DNA of 64,000 bases from Conchocele bisecta (GCA_029237695.1 CM055275.1:3350160-3414159), one strand, 5' to 3'. Counted from the stretch's first letter, positions 40,425 through 52,266 are shown. Made by a program: numbers and translations. The notes: a model not told the origin generated them from the sequence alone.

Positions 40425-40625
40425 ACCTACGGACATCTGCGATATTTCATGAAATATATTTACAGAAAATGAGATATTTTCCGTAAATGACTTCAGAAGT
40501 TGACACAAATTTCAGTGTACATGCGGAATATAATTCCGCATGTACGCTGCAACTTTTGTCAACTCTTTACTTTATTTATGAAAAATATTGTAAATTTTGT
40601 AAACGTATTTAATGAAATTACGCTG
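40425..40625. mobile_element. Foldback MITE, family K (copy 2)
   Basis: 'cagaagttgaca', 'gtgtacatgcggaatataat' and complements. The outer 'attttccgtaaatgac' is shared with 47920-48190. Confidence 0.6.
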
Positions 40626-40807
40626 ATGTCCGAAGGTACAAAATCGCACGGCGTGTCTCAGAAATGGCTGCGATTGGAGAAATATAGCTTATGAGCTTTT
40701 GAGATTGGTGTAGACTCGGATCAACTGATCAGTGTATGTACTGTTCGCCATCCTTGTATTGCGTCAAACGGTGTAGATCAGCAGTGTGATCACATATCAG
40801 ATGCCAG

Positions 40808-41275
40808 ACTACCGTCTGTTTCATGAAATCTGGCCAAATTGTATCGATATATATATATTCTATATAAAAAATGCAAACACAACATTTTTTTATTTTCAAT
40901 AATATCAAATTGTATCAACATTTCGGACTGAGCCTATTTTTATTTCGTTAAATTTGGTACAATATGGATTTTATTGAGAAAACCAAAGTCCCTTGTTAAA
41001 TCCCCAGAGATGTATTCACAGAGATTTCTATGGGGATTTACCATGGGGACATTTCAGAAATACTGGACCGATTTTCAAAATTTAACTTTTATTTTCTTAG
41101 TTCAGTGGATCATTTCCAAGATTTCGGAGTCAACTTAATTTTTGTTTTCTTTTTTGGTTCCTCCCACAGCTCCTACACCTTCTTTTCTCCTATGTTAAGT
41201 TCCCATGGACAATTGTATTTTTCGCAATAAAATCGATATGTGATGGAATTTTATCAAATTAAAAAATGGCGTGAA
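40808..41275. mobile_element. MITE, family L (copy 2, partial)
   Basis: 'gtctgtttcatgaaatctgg' to 'aaaatcgatatgtgatggaa'. The inner hairpin 'gttaaatccccagaga' is at 40995. The right terminus is missing. Confidence 0.6.
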
Positions 41276-41286
41276 TTTTTAGTTAG

Positions 41287-41372
41287 AGATGGGCAGAGCC
41301 TCGTCATCCCGTTTACTAAGCCTCGCCAGATATTTTTTCCAATTCATGACACTAACCTACTATTCTCTATAA
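41287..41372. repeat. Family E right-half fragment
   Basis: 'gggcagagcctcgtcatccc' to 'cactaacctactattctct'. Confidence 0.55.
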
Positions 41373-41451
41373 TACAGTCCGAGTACAATTATACTGACAC
41401 GTTGATAACAATTCCATGCGTCGAATATATTATAGTAATTGTAAAATTATT

Positions 41452-41807
41452 ATAGGAGTGAATGGCCTTTTTGTGGAATTTATCGGGGTATAAACTTGGA
41501 AAAGTCGCGGGAATACTGGACGAAGGCCTAAAGGCCTCATCCAGTATTCCAGCAACTTTTCCAAGTTTATATCCCCGATAAATTCAACAAAAAGGTCATT
41601 CATTCCTTATAATTCCAGAATTTGAAATAAATTCATCAAGAAAATGTGTTTATTTTCCGTTTTCTTAAGAATTATTTTAACTGCGCCTGACGGTTACGGA
41701 AAGTAGTTCGGCGTGGGGGTTTACTGGGATATAAATTTTGGACAGAGACTTGCTACGGGCCAATCAAATGTTAGGGAATTGTGTACATATGTTTGTGCTG
41801 GAATTAT
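41452..41807 (+). mobile_element. MITE, family D (copy 4)
   Basis: Hairpin with GTATAAACTTGGAAAAGTCG and complement, then the full tail to 'tttgtgctggaattat'. Confidence 0.8.
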
Positions 41808-41831
41808 TATAGTAATTGTAAAATTATAACC

Positions 41832-42240
41832 ATATGTAAGACTCAGATCGTGGGTCAGGCCCAGAACGAGGGCTAATCCCAGAACGGGGGTCAATTTCTC
41901 CAAGAACGGGGGCCAATTCTGCACGTTCCGTTTTGATTTCAAGCCTGAATAGCGTCACAGTTAACGTCACGTCCTGGCCGTATACGTCCAGATAAAAACA
42001 ATGGCGGCAACTAGTGAAGACGTCGGGGTTGTCATATAGACGAAACGTACATTACCTACCGTGAAGTGGTTAGCAATGACGTTAATTAAAAGTATGCATT
42101 TCCTGTCTCCATGACGGTCGTATCTTGTAAATGTCCATTTTCAGATTGACCCCCGTTTTGGGATTGATGTCAAGTTTTCGGCCCCCGTTCTAGGATTGAC
42201 CCCCGTTCTGAGACTGACCCAAGATCTGGGTCTTACATAT
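41832..42240. mobile_element. MITE with ATATGTAAGACNCAGATC ends
   Basis: The ends 'atatgtaagactcagatc' and 'gatctgggtcttacatat' are inverted repeats. Subterminal 'agaacgggggtcaat' and 'attgacccccgtt' units point towards each other. The centre has unique GC-rich sequence (41945-42130). Confidence 0.7.
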
Positions 42241-42785
42241 ATATAAATAACCACTGCATACGTCGTAAAAGTATGCATGCACACTTATATATAATTATAT
42301 AACTATTCGATACGTCTAATGTATGTACATAAGTGCATGTACAGTTATATATACATGTAGATAAGGCCATAAAACAGTAATTTGGTTCTCAGACACGAGG
42401 TTTGCTGAATTTGACATTTTTTTAAATATATGTTCGTCTCTGATTGTTTTCAAGTGACCAGATGCATATATATATGTTCTATAAAGTTACTACTATAACC
42501 TCTTTAGACGTGAGAAATTACCAGATTTTCGTCAGACATGAAATGTATTTAAAGAATTTAATGATTGGTAGTGTTTTTTGTTGATCCTGTGGCGATTTTT
42601 ATTTTCCATGACGATAACATGCTCGACGCGCAGGGATTTTTCTGACGCGGCGATATCTGAGTATTTTTTTTATGGCCTAACCATTCCATACGTCCTTTAC
42701 ATACGTCCGTGTACAATTGTTTTGGGAAAAAAACATTTCTAACGTCGTATATATAAATCCATGTACAACTATATATAAAAAAGAG
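42241..42785. repeat. Degenerate minisatellite (left part)
   Basis: Words such as 'ccattccatacgtcg', 'taaatccatgtacaac' and 'tatatataa' recur here and at 44990-45026 and 45300-45440, on the far side of two Helitron-like insertions. Confidence 0.55.
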
Positions 42786-43436
42786 TGCCGAATGTCACAA
42801 TATACGCCCGTCGTGTCAAGGCCAGTCATAAAGGGGAGATAATTCACTGAAAACCAATACCGTTGTTTAGCTTGACGCGATAAACATGCATACCGAATTT
42901 GGTTGCAATCCGTCAAGTAGAACTTGAGTTTATGTGTGGACAATGGTTCAGAGTGCGAAAATTAAAAATGGCCACCACGGGGAGATAAGTCATGGGAACA
43001 TTTTTTTCTAATCAATTGGGCTATTCGCCTTGCCCTGAAATGTGATACGATCCGTCAAGTAGAACTTCAGTTATTGCGTGGATAAGGATACAGAGTCCGA
43101 AAATTAAAAATAGCCACCAAGGGGAGAAAAGTCACAGGAAATAACCAGTCAAAATCAATATGCTGCTTCGTTTTGTTTTCATTAATATCGGTCAAGTAGA
43201 ACTTGAGTTATTGCGTGGACAAGGATACAGAGTGCGAAAATTAAAACATGGCCGCCAAGGAGAGATAAGTGATCGGAAAGTTTTCAAAATCAATGGTCTA
43301 CTCCGTCGTGCCGTGATATACATGTGCCAAATTTGATTATGATCCCGAGAACTCTTGTTATTGCGTGGACAAGCTGTGTCCGCCCGCCTGTGCAAGGTGA
43401 ATACATAATACGCATCGATTTTTTCAAACAGGCGTA
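42786..43436 (+). mobile_element. Helitron-like element with tandem core (1)
   Basis: Three to four units of about 140 bp contain 'gtcaagtagaacttgagtta', 'tacagagtgcgaaaattaaa' and 'gccaccaaggggaga'. The 3' end reads 'ggtgaatacataatacgc', then a hairpin 'atacgc...gcgtat' and AACA. A tandem core with a 3' hairpin and no inverted ends suits a HINE/Helitron-derived element. Confidence 0.6.
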
Positions 43437-44988
43437 TAACAAGAGTTGTCAGAAGACAACGAAGCTCGCCTGTTGGCAGCCTTCACTCAAACTTGGCACA
43501 GTTGCATAAAAAACATGAATATTATATATAATTGACCTTGGGTTAAGGGGCATGCGGTGGACCTTGACATTGGGGTCAGAGGTGCAAGGTGGGTTGTGGG
43601 TTTGCTATAGCATAATACGGCATAGTAAGATGAATGCATGTATGAAATATCAATGCGCTCCCTGAAAACAGAAGTAAAACAAAATTTAACCCAACGTTAA
43701 GTTTATGAACGCACTAAGTTTTCTACAGTATGATATGATAGCTATTCGCATGAGGAATGCATGTATGAGTTAGTGACCTTGGGGAAAGGGGTGGGGGGTG
43801 GGGGGTCTGTAGCACAATAGAGGATCATCAGATGAATGCATGTATGAACTATCAAAGCGTTCCCTGTACAGAAACAGAAGTTGCACAACATTTACCACAA
43901 CGTTAAGTTTATGAACATGCTAAGTTTGTGACCTTGACCTTGGAGCAAGGGTTGGGTGGTGGGTTGTGGATTTGCTACAGCATGATAGAGGGTCATCTGA
44001 GGAATGCATGTATGAAATATCAAGGCGTTCCATGGAAGGAAATATATGTTATAATACATTTACCCCAAAGTTAAGTTTATGAATGTGCTAAGTTTGTGAC
44101 ATTGACCTTGGGGTAAGGGGTGGGTGGTGGGTCATGGATTTGCTACCACTTGATAGAGGGTCATCTGAGGAATGCATGTATGAAATATCAAGGCGTTGCA
44201 TGAAAGGAAACAGATGTTATAAGAAATTTACCCCAACGTTAAGTTTATGAATGTGCTAAGTTTGTGACCTTGACCTTGGGGTAGGGGTTGGGTGGTGGGT
44301 CATGGATTTGCTACAGCATGATAGAGGGTCATCTGAGGAATGCATGTATGAAATATCAAGGCGTTGCATGAAAGGAAACAGATGTTATAAGAAATTTACC
44401 CCATGTTAAGTTTATGAATGTGCTAAGTTTGTGACCTTGACCTTGGGGTAAGGGTTTGGTGGTGGGTCATGGATTTGCTACAGCATGATAGAGGGTCATC
44501 TGAGGAATGCATGTATGAAATATCAAGGTGTTGCATGAAAGGAAACAGATGTTATAATAAATTTACCCCATGTTAAGTTTATGAATGTGCTAAGTTTGTG
44601 ACCTTGACCTTGGGGTAAGGGTTTGGTGGTGGGTCATGGCTTTGCTACAGCATGATAGAGGGTCATCTGAGGCATGCATGTATGAAATATCAAGACGTTG
44701 CATGAAAGGAAACAGATGTTATAAGAAATTTACCCGATGCTAAGTTTATGAATGTGCTAAGTTTGTGACCTTGACCTTGGGGTAAGGGTTGGGTGGTGGG
44801 TCACGGATTTACTACAGAATGATAGAGGGTCATCTGAGGAATGCATGTATGAAACAACAAGGTGTTCCATAAAAGGAAACAGAAGTTATAAGACATTTAC
44901 CCAACGTTAAGTTTGTGGATAACCCTGACGCCGACGACGCCGGGGGTATGCCATAAGCTCTTATGCACTTCGTGCAGGCGAGCTAAAA
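43437..44988 (+). mobile_element. Helitron-like element with 167-bp satellite core (2)
   Basis: It begins 'acaagagttgtcagaagaca', including GAAGCTCGCCTG. It carries about eight units of about 167 bp ('gaccttgaccttggggtaag', 'gatagagggtcatctgagga', 'atgcatgtatgaaatatcaa'). It ends 'ccgacgacgccgggggtatg' and 'cttcgtgcaggcgagcta'. The spacing between 'atagaggg' motifs is 167-168 bp. Its satellite core, subterminal inverted GCTCGCCTG/CAGGCGAGC and lack of terminal inverted repeats resemble bivalve pearl/HINE elements. Confidence 0.65.
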
Positions 44989-45026
44989 ACCATTCCATAC
45001 GTCGTATAAATAAGTACATGACGGTA

Positions 45027-45273
45027 CTGGGGCCGTTTCACTAAACTTCGTACGACTAAACTGTTCGTAAGTGCAAATGTAGGATCGTCCGTGAATTTCA
45101 ATTGATGGATTAACATTTATTGAGCATAGGCTGCATATGCAGCCTATGCTCAATAAATGTAAATCCAATAATTATTTACAAGAAAACAGTGTTAATGTGA
45201 AATTTGCACAGACTATCATAATTTTGTACTTACGAAAATTTTAGTCGTACGAAGTTTAGTGAAACGGGCCCAG
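45027..45273. mobile_element. Foldback MITE, family A (copy 5)
   Basis: 'ggggccgtttcactaaactt' and 'aagtttagtgaaacgggccc', central palindrome GGCTGCATATGCAGCC. Best-preserved copy; inserted in the minisatellite. Confidence 0.8.
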
Positions 45274-45299
45274 TTATTTAGAGAAAACAACTTCACGCG

Positions 45300-45844
45300 C
45301 CGTATATGTAAATCCATGTAATATATAAAACACCATTCCATACGTTGTATACACAAGTCCATATTCAACGGTACACTTATATAGATAACCATTTCGAACG
45401 TCACACTCATATGTCCATGTACACTTATTTCGAGACAACCATCTTATATATGCATAATGAGTTTGTGATAATTGTTTTTGTTGAAAATACTGATTGTTTT
45501 CTTGTTTAATCACGTTCATGTATATGTCTGGGTTGCGAATGAAACGAGTTTAATAGTGATATTTGTTAACTAACACAGCACAAGAAATATGTTAGACATA
45601 AATGCGTTCAGCAAGGTATGCATACCACCATTTCTGAAATGTATACTGAACAATGCTCGTGCCTGCCACATTAACATAGATTGAATGTCTGCTTTTGAAG
45701 AACCTTCAATAATGGATCGCAATCTGACAAAAGGAACCTGACTGTAATTGGACTAAATACGGAAACCCTGCCCACCAAACACATTCCTTCATTCGCATTG
45801 GATCTTAGTAAGTTTGCCGATACCATTAAGTACGTCACTGACGG
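45300..45844. repeat. Minisatellite (right part) followed by unassigned sequence
   Basis: 45300-45440 continues the 'ccattccatacgttgtat' repeats of 42241-42785. 45441-45844 has no assigned feature. Confidence 0.5.
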
Positions 45845-46245
45845 TAATGCGAGCAACGTAGGCCAAGATCAGACTGTACTGATGAGCGCAGTCTGATCCG
45901 GGTCTACGCTGATCGCACTTCGTGTATGGCCATGTTCGTTAGCCGTGGCACGATGATTATGAAAGCACCATCCGTGCTGGGTGCAGCACAATCTACACGA
46001 TCTTCGACTTGATAATACAAACTAGCGATTAGCTGGGCGTCACCAGTGTGGCTCATGAACAGGTATCTGCGTCGACGCTGGTCGCACAAGTCATGTTGCA
46101 TGGTCCGTTTTTGTCAGCCGTGGCACAATATGAAAAGTGATTTGTGCAGCGCAATCTACGACTTGGTATTACGAACTAGCCATTACACAAGCATGTCACC
46201 AGTGTAGCTCATAAACAGATACGCGTAGCACATTCACATAGTCTT
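45845..46245. repeat. Tandem two-copy repeat of about 190 bp and small hairpin
   Basis: 'gttagccgtggcacgatgat' and 'gtcagccgtggcacaatatg' each start a unit with 'gcaatctac', 'acttg', 'aaactagc', 'gtcaccagtgt' and 'gctcat'. The hairpin 'gatcagactgtactgatgag...cagtctgatc' is at 45866-45900. Confidence 0.5.
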
Positions 46246-46455
46246 ACGTGGCTGGGACTGGATACATGGGTTGTTTTGTGTGTGTTTTTTTTTCCACCAG
46301 TGTATATCCAGATCAGTCTGATCAGGATCTGCACTGTTATACATTAAATTATATTAATGAAACAGCAGTCATGCTTCCAACAAGCGATAAAGATTGTTAT
46401 CAGGTTACATGAGTGTGCTGTTTTGCCATGGGCCCAATTTCTCCCGTCACCGTCA
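46246..46455. mobile_element. Foldback MITE, family G (copy 4)
   Basis: 'gactggatacatgggttgt', 'accagtgtatatccagatca', 'gatcaggatctgcactgtta', then 'gggcccaatttctcccgtca'. Confidence 0.6.
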
Positions 46456-46544
46456 CAAACACGGATCTAGACGTTTCGTTATTTGTGGCACCAGCAATGT
46501 TTTACCGAGTAGATCTCTTATAGGGAGTACACATGTGTGTGTTG

Positions 46545-46580
46545 TTGTTGTGGGGTGGGGTGGGGTGGGGGGGGGGGGTG
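46545..46580 (+). repeat. G-rich tract, possible G-quadruplex
   Basis: Successive GGGG runs separated by single T bases, ending in a G run of more than 10. Confidence 0.75.
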
Positions 46581-46689
46581 TCTTTGCAAAACTATACTGT
46601 ACATAATAATGCATTTTAAAAATAACTTGTGATGCCAATTATTTTCTGTATTCTCTTGAATCTGTTGTAGTCGACTTGCTTAAATTAAT

Positions 46690-46925
46690 TATTAACCCTT
46701 TCAACCCTAAGGAACTGGAATGGACTGTGATATGCTAATGTTCCGACCAATCCAATGGCCACAAAATGATTTTCAGATTCGTCCATTTATGAAAAGGGGG
46801 TGTTTTTGTTCTAAGAAATATGAAAATTACTTGCAAAAGTGCAGATCCTGATGAGACGGCTCGTTACGAGCCGGCTCATCTGGATCTGCACTGTTTGCAT
46901 AAACCGCACAGCGGGCTTTCGGGTT
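46690..46925. mobile_element. Foldback MITE, family M (copy 2, inverted)
   Basis: 'tttcagattcgtccatttat', 'gtgcagatcctgatgagacg', CTCGTTACGAG, then 'ctggatctgcactgtttgca'. Confidence 0.7.
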
Positions 46926-47363
46926 CAAATGGCACGCTGTCTCAGATACCCAATAGGTGGTTTGGCAAATGGCCTTTTTGATCACTTTCTACAAAACATG
47001 CGTTATATTCAGTTACATGTACATTGTATATACATTACGCAAACACGTCTTATTTGGAATTAATAAATCAGCGAACTACTTTCGGCAAGGGAGATAATCA
47101 ATATGCACCACGTACGGAAAATATTTTCGTACGAGCCAAGTGGATTGTTCTGTTTATTAGTATATATAGATTTAATCTATCTCCTGTGATATATAATGAT
47201 ACATTGCTTTGTTATGTTATGGGTACAAATACATTTTGTTTCAATAGCGTATCGCTGTAACGGTATCGCTGTAGACAGAGTTGCAACTAATTATAATTAT
47301 TACGTTCAAATGTTTGCGTAATACTGATAGTACTTCTGTACAAATGTAACCAGCGTAAATGGT
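46926..47363. other. No recognised feature
   Basis: AT-rich, no repeat partner noted. Confidence 0.4.
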
Positions 47364-47450
47364 ACGATAGTCGTCAGGTTAAGGTCGCCGACTTTTATGA
47401 TTGAGTTACCAATTCCCGAAAGGGTCGGGGGTTCAAACATCGATTTGGTA
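47364..47450 (+). other. tRNA-like sequence (SINE head or tRNA pseudogene)
   Basis: 'cgtcaggttaaggtcgccga' resembles a pol III A box in a class II tRNA D arm, and 'gggtcgggggttcaaacatc' resembles a variable arm plus B box. The acceptor and T stems do not pair well, so it is not a functional tRNA. Confidence 0.35.
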
Positions 47451-47900
47451 TATATTTTTTTCCATTAATATTGTTATTTTAATATTTTCACAATTTTATG
47501 ATTTAAATAAAAATAGCTAGAAACTGATAGACACATACCAACGATGAACATGATGAAAGTGTCAGTCTGTAAATAATATATACACCGACAGTTTGTTATT
47601 GCTTTATTTAAGTTGAGGTACTGTGTATACCGTATACTTTTTTACTGTCCCAAAATATTTTTTTTTGGCTGTCATAATTAATATTGCATTTAATTATGGC
47701 TCTTTTAGAATAAGCTAAACTTTCGGACAGCAAACATTTTTTTTATGAATTTTAAATAATTAATGTCCTCCATCGGATCATAACACTGTTCGAACTGCGC
47801 CTGTGGCTACCACGACCAGAATTCAATGGCCGCAAAACACACTAGCCTACGGCGTCTATTTATTAAATTAGTATTTTGTATTTGATTTTAATTCCGCGTG
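47451..47900. other. No recognised feature
   Basis: AT-rich, no coding resemblance. Confidence 0.4.
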
Positions 47901-48190
47901 AGTGCTGAATTTTGTGTCAACACCATTTACGGAAAATATTGGTGATTTTCTAAACGAATATCGGCGAAATCCGGCGATATATTTTGTGTCAATTTTCAAC
48001 ACCATTTACGGAAAATATTACTGATTTTTTATTAAAACCATATCGGCAAAACTAAATACGGTGATATAATTTTCATCAACTTTTCAACACCATTTTACGG
48101 AAAATATTACTGATTTTCTAAAAACATTATCGCCGATAATGTTTTTTTTAGAAAATCAGTAATATTTTCCGTAAATGGTGTTGAAAAACT
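47901..48190. repeat. Triplicated 'catttacggaaaatatt' unit ending in a hairpin
   Basis: Direct repeats of 'acaccatttacggaaaatat' at about 47920, 47999 and 48087 are followed by an inverted one at about 48135-48185, with the perfect stem 'ctaaaaacattatcg' / 'cgataatg'. Related to the outer arms of family K. A further similar stretch is at 48560-48690. Confidence 0.55.
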
Positions 48191-48779
48191 TAAAATATGT
48201 CTCACGCTTTTAACATTCTGGCCTCCGAAAATCGATTTATTTTAAATAACCAGCCGTCTTATAGATCTGCGTATAATCGAGAGTGTATCGTTAATTGCCA
48301 CGTTGTCTCCGACAGCGAGGTGTGCGGCACACATCAAAACGACGCGTCAATTTCAAAACATTGCCTAAGGGTCAAAATTTAGAGCTGTGTGATGTCATCA
48401 GATCAACAACTCGTCACACGGCTGCGCGTTATCGATTTTTTCCACACAAATTGACACGTGTATTTATAATTAGATCTGTGTAATGTGTCGGGTGTAGCCA
48501 AGGACCATACATACATTCGTAATTAGTCCCAGGTGTAGCCGATATCAAAATATAATCGATTTCTTTAAATTACGTCCGCAAGTTGACAGATATTTCAGAG
48601 CAGACGTCATCGTATTTTGCCGTTATTTTTTTTCCAAAATCAGTCATATATTCTGTAAATGACGTTGAAAGTTGACAATAAATTCAGACCAGATCAGTAC
48701 GTTAAATATCTATCGACGACAAATGACAATCAGATGAGAGAGAGTAATACCGTTTACACGCGTACTGTTAACTATAAAT
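48191..48779. other. No recognised feature
   Basis: No coding similarity; weak family K similarity after 48560. Confidence 0.35.
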
Positions 48780-49071
48780 GGAGTGGAGCGCCGTGGCGTA
48801 ATGGTTAGTATGTCGGACTACTGATCCAAGGGTCGTGGGTTCGAGCCTGACTAGCGGCGTGCGTTGTGTCCTTGAGCAAGACACTTTATCCACACTGCTC
48901 CAGTTCACCCAGTAAATGGGTACCGATAATTCGTAGTTGCTCTGTAAATACGAATTACCGGCTTCTCTCAAAAATCTCTACCTCCGTTCTTTCTCCCATT
49001 CTTGGGAGACGGCATGCAAGGTCCTAGAGCCAGTGCCGCCGTTAAATATAAGCAAACAAAAACAAAAAAAA
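48780..49071 (+). mobile_element. tRNA-derived SINE (copy 1)
   Basis: The head 48786-48860 has a pol III A box (TGGCGTAATGGTTAG) and B box (GGGTTCGAGCCTG). It is followed by a core 'gtccttgagcaagacacttt' that recalls the conserved central domains of animal SINE superfamilies, and an A-rich end (AAAACAAAAAAAA). A 7-bp duplication, TATAAAT, flanks it (48773-48779, 49072-49078). The second copy is at 60650-60957. Confidence 0.85.
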
Positions 49072-49078
49072 TATAAAT

Positions 49079-50329
49079 CGTTATTTTTTTGTATGATTTT
49101 CGTAGTTTTTACCGAGAAATTCAAACCGTTTCCAATTATTGTTGGGGTACATATTATCATGATTAGCACACCTTCTCACTAAGCGGGGGCTACTCAGGGA
49201 AAGGGATCACGTGGTCTATTGTTTACACTGGATTAATGGCGGCCCCATGAGGTCTCGGGTAAAGCATAGTTTTCATCAATACGACTGTGGTTTCTTGCTT
49301 TTTTAATGATGACCATGTTCCAACCGTTAACACTTATTTACCAGCATTACCTATGTAGTTCGTCTGAACATTCTGCAGAGAAATTTGAATAGGACGGAAT
49401 CGAACGTTGTTTAAATTTGGTCCGGTTCATATGCACAAGTCAAAATATGAACTGAAAATGGCGCTTTGTGCGACAGAAATCCGTACGCGGACGAATAAAA
49501 AAATGTTTTGTTATAAATATCACATATAGCGAAACAGCAATAGCATCTATTGTTTTAATAATATGCATACATATTGTAATTAATGTTTAATAGCGATATA
49601 CTTATGAATAATATACTATAATAGTGTTTATACTCCAGCACTATGTTTTAAGGCTGTGTGATTTTACTCAAAATAAGCTGGATCAGTTAATAATTATATT
49701 CATACGCTTTATGAGAACATCAGGACATTTAAAATGTACAAATATTATTTAAGTAAGTACCAATATGATATATTTTAATAAAACAACTATTGAAAATACA
49801 TACTACTGTTGCTTACAACATAATTTATTGATCGAAAATAGTCACTGAATCGTGGCCTATTTGACCGCATTACCTATTGCGCGGGCACCCCACTAGATCC
49901 CCTCTTTACGTTGGTCAGTGGGGGTGTTCTCGGGTGCGATCGCTAATACAATGTTTGCGTAATGTACAATCAGAAACGGTGATAAATATGGGAAATAAAT
50001 TTGTTTGGCATAGTTTGACATTTCCCTATGCTCGTATAGTACCAGTACGGAAGATTTGCGATCTATATTTATGTTTTGTTATGCCGTATTTAGAAATAAG
50101 TTTAAAGACACTAGTTTAATTAAAGGGCATATCAGGATTTTTACAAAAAATATAATATAAAAATTAAAAATGTGTTTTCGTCATGGCCCTGTGTAAAGTG
50201 GTTTAATTGAAGATATATGACGATACTAGGCTTGCTGGGCTGTTTCAATTGTCACAGATATCGGTAAATAAGTATCAGATTTTCTATCTTGTTGAACGCA
50301 ACATGAAATCCGATTATTTATGCCCGGTA
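49079..50329. other. No recognised feature
   Basis: Over 1.2 kb of AT-rich sequence with no recognised coding frame or repeat partner. Confidence 0.4.
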
Positions 50330-50520
50330 CGGCGTTCCAAATCATATGAAGAGCTCTCCAAATCATTTGGAGCTAGCTCTAAATATTTAATACTATTTAG
50401 AGCTACATGTAGCATTCATTATTTGAGGCTATGTGGTTTATATTCCAGGAACGCCAACATCTGCATAAACTCAAATAAGTAATGCTAGCTCTCAATATTT
50501 AAAGCTAGCTCTCAGCAATA
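50330..50520. repeat. Cluster of AGCTCT/AAATATTTA palindromes
   Basis: 'tccaaatcatttgga', 'agctctaaatatttaa', 'actatttagagct' and two later 'agctctcaatatttaaagct' words form small nested hairpins. Confidence 0.55.
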
Positions 50521-51057
50521 AGTATTTGAGTGTATGCCGATTTGGCGATCAATAGACATGCAATACTATATATGTATGTGCGTGATATAACTCACCGCGA
50601 CATATACCTTCGACTAAACTAGTGTACGAGATAAACAAAAATGCGCAGTTTGTGGTTTTAACAAAGTTCTTAAATATTTTAATTAATAAAATCCCGATTT
50701 ATTTGCCAAAATATTTTATTTTTTTTGCACATTGCAAGTCTTACAAATAGTAGATCTAACAGATAATTTTATGTGACACGTGTATCACTGGAAAATAATA
50801 TTTATCACAACATCAAACTTCCGCCTATCAATGTTGCCATGGTTACTTATTGTGATATATAAAATATACCTGTATAGACGGTCTAGTTCCTGGTCTGTCA
50901 ATGTAACTGCAGAAATAGGCAACTGGCTTTTATGGCACAAATAGCTCCTGATCTGTGACCGTGATTGAAACCATGGGCGAATGCCATTTGTGGCCAGCAC
51001 AGCTTCTGATCCGACTGATGAACATTACTCTGCGGGTAACCTACATTGACGAACATG
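50521..51057. other. Unassigned; family G fragment at about 50930-50960
   Basis: 'ttttatggcacaaatagctcctgatc' in pieces resembles family G. No gene could be supported. Confidence 0.4.
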
Positions 51058-51433
51058 AGCTGGGAGTCGAAAAACTTGGAAAATCATCTTACGAAAAGAT
51101 GCTTTCTAACATCGGTTGAGAAATTGGAAAATTAATGAAACAAAAAAATGTGATTCCCATTTTGAAGCACTTTTAATATATTCCAAGAAGTGTTGATGTC
51201 GTTGTACGATCAATTATTGACCAACTTTATACTTAAAGGTTTCGGAGTCAATTTCCAAAAACGAAACGTTTTGGAAATTGACACCCCATGTTAAATTCCC
51301 ATAGCAAAATCGCTTTTTCGCAATAAAATCAATATTTGATGGAATTTCATCAAACACAAATTTTTGGGGAGGGTGACTTTTTTGTTATTGATCAGTTGAT
51401 GAAAAAGTACTTACTTTTAAATATTTTTTAGAT
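51058..51433 (+). repeat. Repeated segment shared with 53431-53545, then repeat family R
   Basis: 51058-51145 ('agtcgaaaaacttggaaaat', 'atgctttctaacatcggttg') is nearly identical to 53431-53545. 51230-51433 is family R. Confidence 0.6.
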
Positions 51434-51942
51434 TTAAAGGTACATAACCACTCAGTAGGCACACCATGCTACTTACATCAGACATCATCTGACACATCTT
51501 CTGGCAAAATAAACATTCATTCACCGTTATTCCACGTATTGATTGGTATTATTATGCATTTTATATTAGCCGTAAATTTCCACACTGATATCAGGGGCGA
51601 TAACCGTGTTTCCTTAAAATGTTAACGGACATTACTATTTATTCTCTGTATTTACTTTTGGATGTGCAATGATCATACTTGATAATCTGTCGAAAATATT
51701 AATTTTTCAGGTGACGCATTTAATTAGTATAAATAACTAAAAAATATCATGCCTCATTTGCATATGAAAATAGCCTGATACCACCGCGCGTCACTATGAG
51801 TAAAATACATATTACTAAATGATTATATCTGTATAGCGGGCAATGTTAATTTTTAGAACTGGTGGAATAGTGACACAATTATACACTTATTTAATTCCTA
51901 TAAAGAACAGTTTGTGCCTACTGAGTGGGCGTGTACCTTTAA
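51434..51942. mobile_element. TTAA-flanked MITE, family B (copy 4, full length)
   Basis: TTAA-AGGTACATAACCACTCAG to GAGTGGGCGTGTACCT-TTAA, 509 bp. Best-preserved copy, with all internal blocks in order ('gataaccgtgtttcc', 'caggtgacgcattt', 'tgcctcatttgcat', 'tatagcgggca'). Confidence 0.85.
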
Positions 51943-52003
51943 CACTTAAAATGATGACGTCACTGAAATGTGCTTAACCGCTGAACAGTACATGCTCTGT
52001 AGC

Positions 52004-52266
52004 CGATTTCATAAAAATGGCAAAGAATACTTTGAGGGAGTAATCATTTATTTTTCCCGAAATGCATTATTGCATTAATTTGATGATTACAAGTATGCAG
52101 AATTATTATACTGAATTTATTGCATTATCACAGCCAAAATGGCTGTGATAATGAAATAAATTCAGTATAATAAAAAATAATACATTTATCCTAAAATTGA
52201 AAATTTCTCCCTCAAAGTATACTATGCTAGATAAGTATACTTTACAATGTTGGTGAAATAGGCTAC
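52004..52266. mobile_element. CWG-flanked MITE, family C (copy 6)
   Basis: CTG-TAGCCGATTTCATAAA and GGTGAAATAGGCTA-CTG; central palindrome around AGCCAAAATGGCT. Confidence 0.8.

Noticed and set aside
45904..46101. 65-codon minus-strand frame
   Set aside because: It lies in a two-copy tandem repeat without coding features.
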